Source: Parvularia atlantis (taxonomy: Eukaryota; Opisthokonta; Rotosphaerida). Taken from it: a stretch of DNA of 36,188 nucleotides. A model generated the notes under the pieces. The model worked only from the letters and a program-made list of their open reading frames with translations, ran no database searches and was not told the origin of the DNA. The stretch is from assembly GCA_943704415.1 (NCBI GenBank), contig CALSCO010000911.1, positions 1 through 36,188 of the forward strand. Reading direction: 5' to 3'. Within the stretch, counting starts at the first letter, position 1. Every line of letters starts with the position of its first letter. Positions 19,533-29,813 of the stretch are shown here, one piece after another. Position numbers and translations under genes: made by a program.

Positions 19533-20694
19533 ATGGCGGACCAGACCTTCCTTGCGGCGGGCCTAGTCGTCGTCGCGCTGCTGTTGGGCGCGGCGTACCT
19601 GTACCTGACGATGCGCATCGCGGCCAAACCGGCCGCGCCTGCGCCCGCTGCGCCTGTGGACGCAGCGGCCGCCGAGCCCGAGGACGGTGCGCGCATCACC
19701 GCCCGAGTGTCGCGAATGCTGATCGCGGCGGGCAGCACCGCGCGCGCGCACGGACCGTACGGGCCTCGGGCGGCTCAACCGGCGTGGCAACGCGGCGCGT
19801 GCGCCGATGCCCGCTGAGCCCGCGCCGCCGCCGCTGCCCGTGCCCGCCGGGCGCGACGACGACGACGGCATCGATGACGATGACGGCGCGCCGCACCGCC
19901 TCGGCGCCAAGAAGACCGAGAAGATGCGCGCCAAGGAGGAGGCGCGGCGGCAGCGCGAGGTGCGTGCATGCGCGAGCTCTGCGTGCCGCGCTAACGACCG
20001 ATCGCACGCGCAGCTGATGCAGGCGCAGCGCGAGGACAACAAGCGGCGCGAGGCGCTGCGCGATGAGGAGCGCAAGCGGCGCAAGGACGAAGAGCAGCGC
20101 GCGGAGAAGCTCGCGGCTGAGGAGGAGGCCAAGCGCCTGGCCGAGATCGCGCGGCAGGAGGAGGACGAGTACCAGCGGCTGCGCGCCGACATCGTGGTCG
20201 AGCAGGCCGGCGTGGAGCAGAAGAGCGCGAGCGAGGTCGAGGACCTGCTCGAGCGCATCGCCGAGTACGTGCGCGCGTACAAGGTCGTCACGCTCGAGGA
20301 GCTCGCGAGCGAGTTTCGCATCCGGACACAGGTGCGGCGGCCGTGCACGCCTCGTTGCGCTCAGCAGCCCTCGCACGCAGGACGCCGTGCGCTGGCTCAA
20401 GGAGCTCGACGGGTCCGGGCGCATCACGGGCGTGCTGGACGACCGCGGCAAGTACATCTTCATCTCGCGCGAGGAGATGGAGCAGGTCGCGGCGTTTGTG
20501 CAGCGGCGCGGCCGCGTGAGCCGGAGGTGCGGCCTGCTCACGCTGCATGCACGTGCGAGCTGATCGCCCTGCCCCGCAGCGAGCTCGCGGCCATGTCCAA
20601 CACGCTGATCGACCTCAAGGGCCACCGCCGGCGTGTGCACGCCGAGGGCGTGTTTGACAACCTGCCCGAGGAGGCGCCCGTCGCGAGCGGCTGA
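19533..20694 (+). CDS. DDRGK1: DDRGK1 / UFBP1 (UFMylation, ER)
   Basis: Five exons (four introns of 49-54 nt, all GTGCG) give 318 residues, like human DDRGK1 (314). Residues about 5-28 ([20 protein letters not shown]) are the N-terminal ER membrane anchor. A charged linker and a long Lys/Glu/Arg-rich coiled coil follow ([20 protein letters not shown]). The C-terminal winged-helix/PCI-like domain is highly conserved: [44 protein letters not shown] and [19 protein letters not shown]1 pairs with UFL1 and CDK5RAP3 as the ER-bound UFM1 ligase that modifies ribosomes during ER-phagy and quality control. Its presence shows that the organism keeps the UFM1 pathway. Confidence 0.95.
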
Positions 20695-20876
20695 GGTGTA
20701 GGTGTGTATAGTATCATAGTCGGTCCATCCTCCGGCGGCCCGGCCCTCCCCGTGACCCGGCGTTCGGCGCTTGCTGCGCCCGACGTCCTGCGCTGCCACA
20801 CGAAGCGGTCAAAGGGCAGGCTGCTGATGGTACACGCGCGCGCACACTGAACAGTATGTCTCTTTTTTTGGGTGCC

Positions 20877-22163
<1,287 letters not shown>

Positions 22164-22222
22164 CGAGCGAACGAACGAACGGCAACGAGAAGTTCCGCTG
22201 ATCTGCGACACGGACGGCAGTG
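22164..22222. promoter_or_regulatory. Bidirectional promoter PA-RING / uL16m
   Basis: Fifty-nine bp between divergent ATGs, including GAACGAACGAACGG. No TATA box. Function inferred from spacing. Confidence 0.35.
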
Positions 22223-22988
22223 ATGGCGGCGATGCTGAAGTGCGCGCCCTGCGCGCCAACCGATCCGCGCCACTGACCCGCGCGCCCCGCACCCGCGCGC
22301 CCCGCGCCCCGCGCAGGCTCGTGCACGCAGCGCTGCGAAGGGCGATCGCCGCGCCCGCACTCGCGCCGGCGCGCTGCAACAGCACGTTCGTGCCGTCGCG
22401 CACCAAGTTCCGCAAGCAGTTCAAGGGCCGCGTGCGTGGATACGCCCACAGCGGTGAGGCAGCGGGGCGCAGCGCGGGGCGCGCCTGACGCGGCGGGCAG
22501 GCAACACGATCGCCTTCGGCAGCTACGGGCTGCAGGCGCTCGACCCGGTGCGGATCACGTCCAACCAGCTGGAGGCGGCGCGGCGGGCGATCACGCGCAA
22601 GGTCAAGAAGGCCGGGCAGCTGTGGGTGCGCGTGTTCCCGGACGTGCCCGTGACCAAGAAGCCGGCCGAGGTGCGCATGGGCAAGGGCAAGGGCTCGGTC
22701 GACCACTACGTCTGCCGGGTCAAGGCCAATAAGGTCCTGTTTGAGATGGACGGCGTGCCCAAGGAGCTGGCGCAGGACGCGCTGCGCCTGGCGGCGGACA
22801 AGCTGCCCGTGCGCACGCGCTTCCTCGACAAGACGGACGCGCTGTACCCGCAGGTGGTGGCGGCGATGCGCACGGCCTACGCGACGTCGGCGTCGCAGGA
22901 GGCGGTGGCGCGCGGGCGGGCGGTGGCGGCGGCGCGGGTATCGGGCTGGGCGGCGGGCGCGGGGCCAGCGACGGCGGCGGCTGTGTGA
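22223..22988 (+). CDS. MRPL16: Mitochondrial ribosomal protein uL16m
   Basis: Three exons (22223-22239, 22317-22453, 22501-22988) give 213 residues. The first exon is only 17 nt (MAAMLK). Splicing yields a basic, Ala-rich mitochondrial leader ([19 protein letters not shown]). The bacterial-type L16 core follows: [79 protein letters not shown] and [14 protein letters not shown]. uL16 sits at the central protuberance near the A site of the large subunit. The last 45 residues are an Ala/Gly/Arg-rich extension not seen in bacteria. The short first exon would be missed without the N-terminal logic, so a transcript check would help. Confidence 0.92.
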
Positions 22989-23085
22989 TCGCTGCCCAGT
23001 GTGATCGCGATTTGCTTGCTGCCTTTTGGTGCCGAAAGCGGACGTGTGTCGCGCGCGCTGATTGGTTGGCGTGGCCCTGTTCTCG

Positions 23086-26000
23086 ATGGCGGCTTCACCT
23101 GCACAACGGCGTGTGCGGCGCACCATGCCGCTGCCGCTGCTGCTGCTGCTGCTCGCGGCACTGGCCGCGTCGCCCGCCGTCGCCGCGACGACGACGCTGG
23201 GCGCGTGGCTGGTGGCCGACGGCACGGGCGGGGCGTACACACTCGTGGCCGGCGCAACGACGCTCGTGGACGCGCGGCGTGCGCAGTCGGGCGCGTACGG
23301 CGCCGGCGCCTCGCTCACGTTCGACGTCACGGGCAACGCGGTGCGCCCCGTCGCCGCGCGCGCATCGCCGTAACCACCGCCGCCCCACCACCACCACCAC
23401 CACCTGCAGATCCAGTGGTACGAGCCGCCCGTCAACACGTCCCTCGCCGCCCTCCCGGCCGCCTTCGCCGCGCGCTACGCCAACGCCGCCGACTACGCCA
23501 CGCCCGCCACGATCTCCGCCACGGGCGTGTACCGCGTGCGTGCCCCCTCTAGGCGTGCGGACGCGTGCGGGCGTCTCAGCCGCGCGCGCAGATCTCGAGC
23601 GTCCGCAGCCAGCCGTTCGTCGTCTATTTTGGCACCGGCGCCACCGCGGCCGAGCACTTTGAGTGCGCCGCCACGACGCTCGTCGGCCCGGGTGCGCGGC
23701 GCGCACACACGAAAGCGCTGGCTGACGGCGCGGCGCAGGCGCGTTCACGTGCACCTTCATCGACAACACCACAACGCTCGCGCCCATCGTCGTCGCCGCG
23801 GTCAATACGTCCCAGGACGGCCAGTGGTCGCTCACGGTCACGATCGATGCCGCGGCCAGCACGGCGCTGCGCAACCAGGTGCGCGGCGGGCCCTGCGCGC
23901 TCGCGGCCGCACTCCTGACCGCAACGCGCCGCGCAGATCTTCTCGCTCGTGACGGCGCGCCTGTACGACCTCAACAGCATCGTCGACACGATGCAGACCG
24001 AGATGCTCCCGAGCAACCAGGTGCGCGCGCGCACGTGCACTGCGCGCACACACTGACCGCCCGGCCCGTAGCAACGTCGCTCGCTCGCGGCGCAGGTCAC
24101 CGGCGGCGGCGTCTTCCTCGGCATCGTCGGCATGATCGCCCACACCGGCCTGACGGCGCTGCTGCTCAGCTGGACCGCGCCCGTGTTCTCCGCGCCGCTG
24201 TCGCGGTGGACGACGCGCATCAAGAACAGCACGTCGACCGACTCCTGGGTGTGGTTCGTGATCCTGCTGCTGCTCGTGCTCTTCACCACGCTCGGCGGCG
24301 GTCTGCCCGCGTGGGCGTTCATGGCGGTGTTGTACGCCGTGCTCGAGGTGCGCACGCCCGCGCAACGACGACGACGGTGCTCACAGCCGCCCCACCAGAT
24401 CGCGCTGATCATCGCCTATATCGTCATCCGCGTGCGCAAGCCGAAGAACGAGTCGGCCACGGAGGAGTACGAGATGCAGGCCAACGCGGCCAGCGGCAAG
24501 TCGATCGACTTCTCCAGGTGCGTGAGCGCGCGAGTGGGGCGCGCGCACGACGCCTGAGCGTGCTCGCAGCGGTCGCGCGCTGTGGACGTACCAGCCGTTC
24601 GCGATGGGCCGCTCGCAGGCGTTCTACATGCTCGTGTGCGCGGGCGTGATCGTGGTGCGTGCGTCGCGGTGCTGCGCACGCCGCAGGCCCTTGACGGCGT
24701 GCGCAGCTGATCATCATCTTGCTCGTGATCATCATCGCGACGTGGGGCGTCGCGCCGTACTATGTCATCAACCGCGAGACGGTCACGCCCGAGGTCGAGG
24801 TGCAGCCGCTGAGCGTGTCCAAGTCGACTCTGGCGATCTACTCGATCAACGGCGCGGCCACGTCCGTGCGCATGAACTTCTTTCTGGACCTGTTGACGAC
24901 CTACTGCGGCTACTCGTTCAACCGGACGCTGTCGGGTGCGCCCCCCGCACGGCACGCCGTCGCGGCGGGCTCGCCTGATTGCACGCGTGCGTGCGCGTGC
25001 GGGTGGTCAGACAACGAAAAGTACAGCTCGATCTACATCGACTTTATCTACCTGTTCGACATCGACATGAGCCAGTTTGACCCGGAGGACTACACGCAGT
25101 ACTACAGCGTCAACGACTGGTTCATCCGGCCCCTCAGGGCAGGCAGGTGCGGGCCCCGCATTGCTCGAGGCGCTGCCCGCGCTCACACGCGACGCGGCCC
25201 AGCCGCCCGATCGACGCGCCGCTCAATGACGCCGTGATCACGTCCGCGGCCGACTCGCGCGTGCTCGTGTTTGACGTCGTGCCCCAGGTGAGGTGCCCCG
25301 CGTGGGCGACCCCCTCCTTCGTCCTGACGCGGCACGCAGGACTTTACCTTTGTGGTCAAGGAGGAGAACTTTGACGTGCCGACGCTGGTGAACAACGCGA
25401 CTCTCGGCGGGCGTTACCAGGCCGGCTCGATGGCCATCTTGCGCTTGGTGCGGGGCGCTTGGTGCGAGGCGCGGGGCGTTGCCGCTGATGCCGCGCGCGC
25501 CCCACCCACCACACAGGCTCCGCAAGACTACCACCGCTTCCACACGCCGGTGCGCGGCACGGTCAAGTACATCAGCGAGACGATCTGGGGCACGATTTTC
25601 TCGGTGAACGGTGCGTGTGCGCGCGCGGCCCGTGGCCATTGGCGGCCCTGATGTCGCCGCGCCAGCCGACGCCGTCAACTCGCAAAACTCGGTCTACTAC
25701 AACAAGCGCGTGGTCGTGGTCGTGTCAAACCCGGCCGTGGGCGACGTGACGCTGGTGATCATCGGCGCCACCTGCGTCGGCTCAATCGTGCTCGACATCA
25801 CCGAGGGTGCGGTCACGCGCGTGCACGCCCTTGGGCCGCTGTCGTGACGCGCGTGCCCGCGCGTGCGCAGGGCAAGTCCTGAACAAGGGCGACGAAATCG
25901 GCCTGTTCCAGTACGGCGGGTCGTCGATGCTGGTGCTGTTCGAGCCGGGCAAAGTCGCCTTTGATGCGGATCTGCTGTACAGGCACGCCGCGGCGCGTGC

Positions 26001-26107
26001 AGCGCGCTTTCCCGCGGGCTCAACACGCCGGCGCCGCGCGCAGCTCGTCGTTCAACATTGAGACGTTTGTCAAGATGGGCACGCAGATCGCGCGTCTGGC
26101 GAGCTGA
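23086..26107 (+). CDS. Membrane-anchored phosphatidylserine decarboxylase with long N-terminal extension
   Basis: Sixteen exons give about 695 residues. The N-terminus has a signal peptide ([20 protein letters not shown]; a start at 23125 is possible) and about 220 residues with no family I recognise. Four hydrophobic segments follow (near [57 protein letters not shown], and [20 protein letters not shown]). The C-terminal 250 residues are a PSD domain: [78 protein letters not shown], and [15 protein letters not shown]. The catalytic Asp and His and the self-cleavage serine are present, with GGSS in place of the usual GGST or LGST. PSD makes phosphatidylethanolamine from phosphatidylserine. 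The last intron has a GC donor. Confidence 0.85.
25983..26043 (+). other. GC-AG intron in the PSD gene
   Basis: Removing this 61-nt segment (donor TACAG|GCACGC, acceptor GCGCAG) joins FDADLLY to [13 protein letters not shown], which matches the conserved end of PSD enzymes. No GT donor keeps this frame. Confidence 0.8.
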
Positions 26108-26233
26108 CGAGCCGCGCGATACGAGGAGCAAGCGCAGCAAGCACCTCTCCCCTGGCCGGGCCAGCCGCGCATCTTCGCCATCCTATGTTTTGGATTCTAA
26201 GTGAGCAGCGACCAAGTAGCGGAAGTGGGGCGC
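26108..26233. other. Intergenic region between convergent PSD and DHHC genes
   Basis: These 126 bp are relatively AT-rich (CATCCTATGTTTTGGATTCT) and hold no gene. They probably contain both 3' UTR ends. I see no UGUA here. Confidence 0.4.
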
Positions 26234-27513
26234 TCAGCAGCAGCACGTTGTCAGGCACGACTCGCGGTACCTCCCTGCGGCCACGCGCACGTGGTCAGGC
26301 GACGAGCGCGGCCCGCGCACAGACCTTGTGCGTCGAGCTGGAACGCGGGTAGGCGCGGGAAGGGCGTGCGCGGCTCAAGGGCAAACTCATACAGGTTGCT
26401 CAGGACGCCTCGATGGAACGGCAGGGCCTCGGGGTCGATGCCCTTGAGGTAGTGCACCTGGCCTGCGCGGTCGCGGATTCAGGCGGGTGCCAGCGCGCGC
26501 ATGGCACCACACCGCGCCGCATGTGCTCCCACGACGTCTGGTTGGTCACGATCAGGAAGCACTGGTAGAGCAGCAGGGCGTAGACGAACACGGCAAAACC
26601 GGTGGTGAGCCACGCGACTGCAGGCCGGCACACGTAAGCACGCTGCGCGGCCGTCTGTCCTGGTCGACGCACCCGACAGGAGGGCCGCGTTGTGGTAGAA
26701 GAAGCGCGCCCACGAGCTGTGGCTGGTGATCGACCCGATCGACTGGCCAGGCGCACTGAGCGACCGAGCGTGCGCCGGCCCGGGCTGAGGGGCGCACGTC
26801 GTACACGCCCCACGACACAACGACGGCCTCGAGCACGAGGTAGGCGACAAAGGTGCGGTGATTGCGCTCGCCGACGCAGTTTCCTGCGCGGTACGCGGCA
26901 CGGCGTGAGCACGGACGGAGCGCGCGGGGGGCGGCGCGGCACCGGACCGATCCAGAAGCAGTGGTGGTCGAACCGCGCGACGCAGCGGCTGCACCGTCGG
27001 CAGTGCTTCGCGCGGAGCGGGCGGGCGATCTGGCACACAGGGCAGTGGTCGCCCTTTTGCGGCACGCAGCCGTGAGCATCGGCGAGGCGGGGAGGGTGGG
27101 GGCGGGCCGCGCGAGCACCCTGTTGGCCGCGTCGTCGTCCTCGTCCTCGTCGTCGTCCTTGGCCAGACGTAGGGCGGCGGCGTTGCGCGTGTCTGCGGCG
27201 ATCGCGTGAGCCGCCCTGCGCGCACGAGCCACCCACCACGGCACCGAGGTAGCCCGGGTCGGCCGTGCGCAGCCGCTGGTACAGCGCCACCGAGAGGCCG
27301 AAAACGAGCGCGAAGACGCCGAGGCGCATTGCGTCGGCCACGGCCAACACGCGGAACGACACGCTCCGGCACAGCCAGAGCACGACGATCGCGTAGGCCG
27401 TGAGCCCGCCAAGCACGAGCGCCGAGACGCGCCCCTCGAGCTCGGCGGATGGTGCTGCGCGCGTCCGCGTGGTGCGGTGAGCTGAGCGGCGACGCGCGTG
27501 TATACCCACTCAT
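26234..27513 (-). CDS. DHHC-type protein S-acyltransferase 2
   Basis: Nine exons encode about 265 residues. Membrane segments: [56 protein letters not shown], and [18 protein letters not shown]. The DPGYL motif follows TM2. The cysteine-rich domain is complete: [35 protein letters not shown] and [21 protein letters not shown] after TM4 fits the TTxE-type region seen in the ZDHHC17-like group. No ankyrin repeats precede it. Only two of the eight donors are GTGCG (others GTGGGT, GTGCCG, GTGCTC, GTCCGG, GTGTGG, GTCTGT). With the last intron removed the protein ends ESCLTTCCC, a possible palmitoylated cysteine tail. The first exon is only a few codons: the ATG at 27513 or 27519 leads to a GTGGGT donor, so the start is the least certain part. 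Confidence 0.82.
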
Positions 27514-27522
27514 GTGCATGAA
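27514..27522. promoter_or_regulatory. Nine-bp gap between divergent DHHC2 and NPRL3 starts
   Basis: Taking the ATGs at 27513 (minus) and 27523 (plus), nine bp (GTGCATGAA) separate the two start codons, the same gap as FTSJ1/DDRGK1. Alternative ATGs (27519 minus, 27532 plus) change it by a few bases. Confidence 0.45.
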
Positions 27523-29746
27523 ATGGTATCGATGAACTCGTGCGTCGCGCTGCTCCTGACCACGACGGACAAGTCCGGGCACCGCCTGGCCCTGTGCTAC
27601 CCGGAGAACCCCACCGTCGGCCTGCGCCCGGGCGCACTCGCCGCCACCGCCCCGCCCGCCGCGGCCACGGCGTCGGCCACGATGGCCGCTGCCGCCACGT
27701 CGCCGGCCGCCGGCACCCCAGGCGCCATCGGCAGCCCCGGCAGCGCCGTGGCCGCGTCCGCCGCACCCGGCGACGACGACGCCCCGGCCAGCGCACGCCC
27801 CGCTGAGGTGCGCACCGATCGGCCCGTCCGCTCGCAGCGCGCGTGACGCCGGGGCGCGCGCGCAGACACCGCTGTCGGCGGCCGGGCCGCGCACGCCCGC
27901 ATCCGGCAGGGCAGGCGGGCCCCAGACGGCGCCGTCGGCCGCGACAGCATCGACAACATCGACAGCATCGACAACATCGACAGCATCGACAGCGGCAGCA
28001 GCTGCAGCGGCTGCGGCTGCGGCAGCCCAAAACACGCAGTCGCTCATCCTGGACGCGCTGAGGCCGTCGCAGCAGAACCCGCTCGGGTTCGACCCGCTCT
28101 TCCTGGCCGACATGCTCAGCCCGCGGGCGCGGCTGTGCGAGCGCATGTTCACGCTCACGGTCGACGACCTGCTCTTCGTCGGCCACCCGACCCTCGTCGG
28201 CAGCGTCGGCTCAGCGGCGCTCGACGCGCAGATGGACTACGACGGCAGTGCGCTCGACGGCACGGCGGGTGGCGAGTACACGGGCGACAGCGACGAGGCC
28301 GCGGCAGGCGGGGGAGCGACGGCGGCGGCGGCCGGGGCGCCCAAGGACGACGCGCCATCGATCAACATGTTCCACGTCACCTTCGTCTTCCCGTCAACGA
28401 CCGATCGCGCCGCCGTGCAGCGTCTGTACGAGCTCGTGATCCGGCCGCTGACGGTGGCGCTGCGGTACGAGCAGCTGCGGTCTCACTACGTCAGCCGCGA
28501 GGTCGAAAAGATCTTTGCGCTGCACGACCGCGCGCAGGAGAGCTACGAGAAGATGACCGGGGCGCCGCCCGGGCCGCGGACGCACTTTTACGGTGCGCGC
28601 ACACACGCCGTCGCAGAGCGCGAGCAGCCGGGCTGACGCGTCTGGCGCAGCGCGCGTGAACGACATCCTCGCCCGGTCGGACCTGGCCAGCCAGCTGCGC
28701 ACGCTGTACGATTGCCTCAGCCGCAGCGTGCCGGCGCCGCTGGTGCTCAACGGGTACCTGCCGCTGCCGCTGCACCTGCCGCTGCTGGCGGGCGCGACGG
28801 ACGAGGCCCCGCCGCAGTTCCGCGAGTACCTCACGCTGCTGCTGCTAGACGAGCCCGCGGCCGTGCAGGCGCAGCTGCCGACCGACGCCTCCCCCGCGCT
28901 TATCCAGTTCATCAACGTCGTGTCGCCGCAGCGGACGTGCGTGTGTGTGGGTCGACTGCTGCCACTGGCTCACGCGAGCGTTGCAGGTTCGCAGACGTCC
29001 AGCAGGACATGAACTGCACGCTGGCGCACGTCTACCGCATGGCTGCGCACCTGATCCTGTGGGGCCGCGCCAAGCTGATCTACCCTGTGGCGACGCACAA
29101 CGTCTACGTCGTCAAGCCGCAGGCGCGACTTGACATGTGCGCGCGCGCATGTGCGCCCTCGCGCGGCGGCTGACGTCGGTGCGCACGGTCGCAGCACGGC
29201 GCCCGCGCACGCGCTCTTTGGCGCGCAGTTCCCGCCGACGACGCTGTCTGCGTTCCTCGCCGCGTTCAGTGCCGTGCGCTCGATCAGCGACGTGCAGCAG
29301 CAGGTGCGCGCGGCCTGCGATGTGCGCGCCCCGCGGGCGATGACACCGTGGCGCAAGGCATTTGCGGCCGTGCCGCGGTTGACGTTCACCAGCATGCTGC
29401 TGTTCTGCCTGCGCCACGACCTGCTGGAGGAGCTGCACACGTACATCTACTTCCTGCCGCGCGGCGCAGCGGGGCAGAGCCTGGGCGCGGGCACACAGGG
29501 CGAGTGGGCGGAGCGCGTGGCCCTGAGCAAGGGCGCGAGCGTGGCGTCGCTGCTGAAGCGGTGCGTGGACGCGCGATGCGAGCGCGGTGGCTGCTGACGC
29601 CAACGTCCGGCGGCAGGATCAGTGTGCACATGAACGGGCGGCGCAACGTGGACGAGATCGTGTGGCGCGAGAACGTGAGCCGGGTGGACGTGCTTGCGCT
29701 GGTGGACAAGCTGCGCGGGGACGTTGCCCTTGCGCTGCATCCGTGA
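27523..29746 (+). CDS. NPRL3: GATOR1 subunit NPRL3
   Basis: Six exons encode about 640 residues. The N-terminal longin-like domain is split by a low-complexity insert: VALLLTTTDKSGHRLALCYP; Ala/Ser/Thr-rich sequence; then QQNPLGFDPLFLADMLSPRA, CERMFTLTVDDLLFVGHPTL, INMFHVTFVFP and LRYEQLRSHYVSREVEKIF. Later blocks match NPRL3: LARSDLASQLRTLYDCL, VYRMAAHLILWGRAKLIYPV, FPPTTLSAFLAAF and LTFTSMLLFCLRHDLLEELH. The end is the winged-helix RRNVDEIVWRENVSRVDVLA. With NPRL2 and DEPDC5 it forms GATOR1, the GAP for Rag GTPases that inhibits TORC1 at lysosomes when amino acids are low. All five donors are GTGCG. The insert is long compared with animal NPRL3. Confidence 0.9.
27943..27991 (+). repeat. 9-bp repeat in NPRL3 low-complexity insert
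   Basis: Five to six imperfect copies of GACARCATC lie in tandem, followed by GCAGC-type repeats. They encode a Thr/Ser/Ala run (TASTTSTASTTSTASTA) and then polyalanine. The period is a multiple of three, so expansion keeps frame. Confidence 0.9.
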
Positions 29747-29813
29747 GCCCTGAGCGTGAACTAGAGTGGCATGCAGCCCTACACACGGCCAGTTCACCAA
29801 CATCCACGTGGCC

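Noticed and set aside
27943-27991. Direct repeats resembling a small CRISPR-like array
   Set aside because: The repeats are 9 bp, without unique spacers, inside the NPRL3 reading frame; a simple coding microsatellite.
28080-28105. GGGTTCGACCC resembling a tRNA T-arm
   Set aside because: It lies within conserved NPRL3 coding sequence, and no acceptor, D or anticodon arm can be drawn around it.
26479-28158. Open frame of 559 codons on the minus strand
   Set aside because: It runs out of frame through DHHC2 exons and introns and antisense through NPRL3; low-complexity composition.
29302-29375. GTGCGC donor-like sequence within NPRL3
   Set aside because: There is no matching acceptor with branch motif, and the frame stays open into conserved sequence, so it is probably coding.
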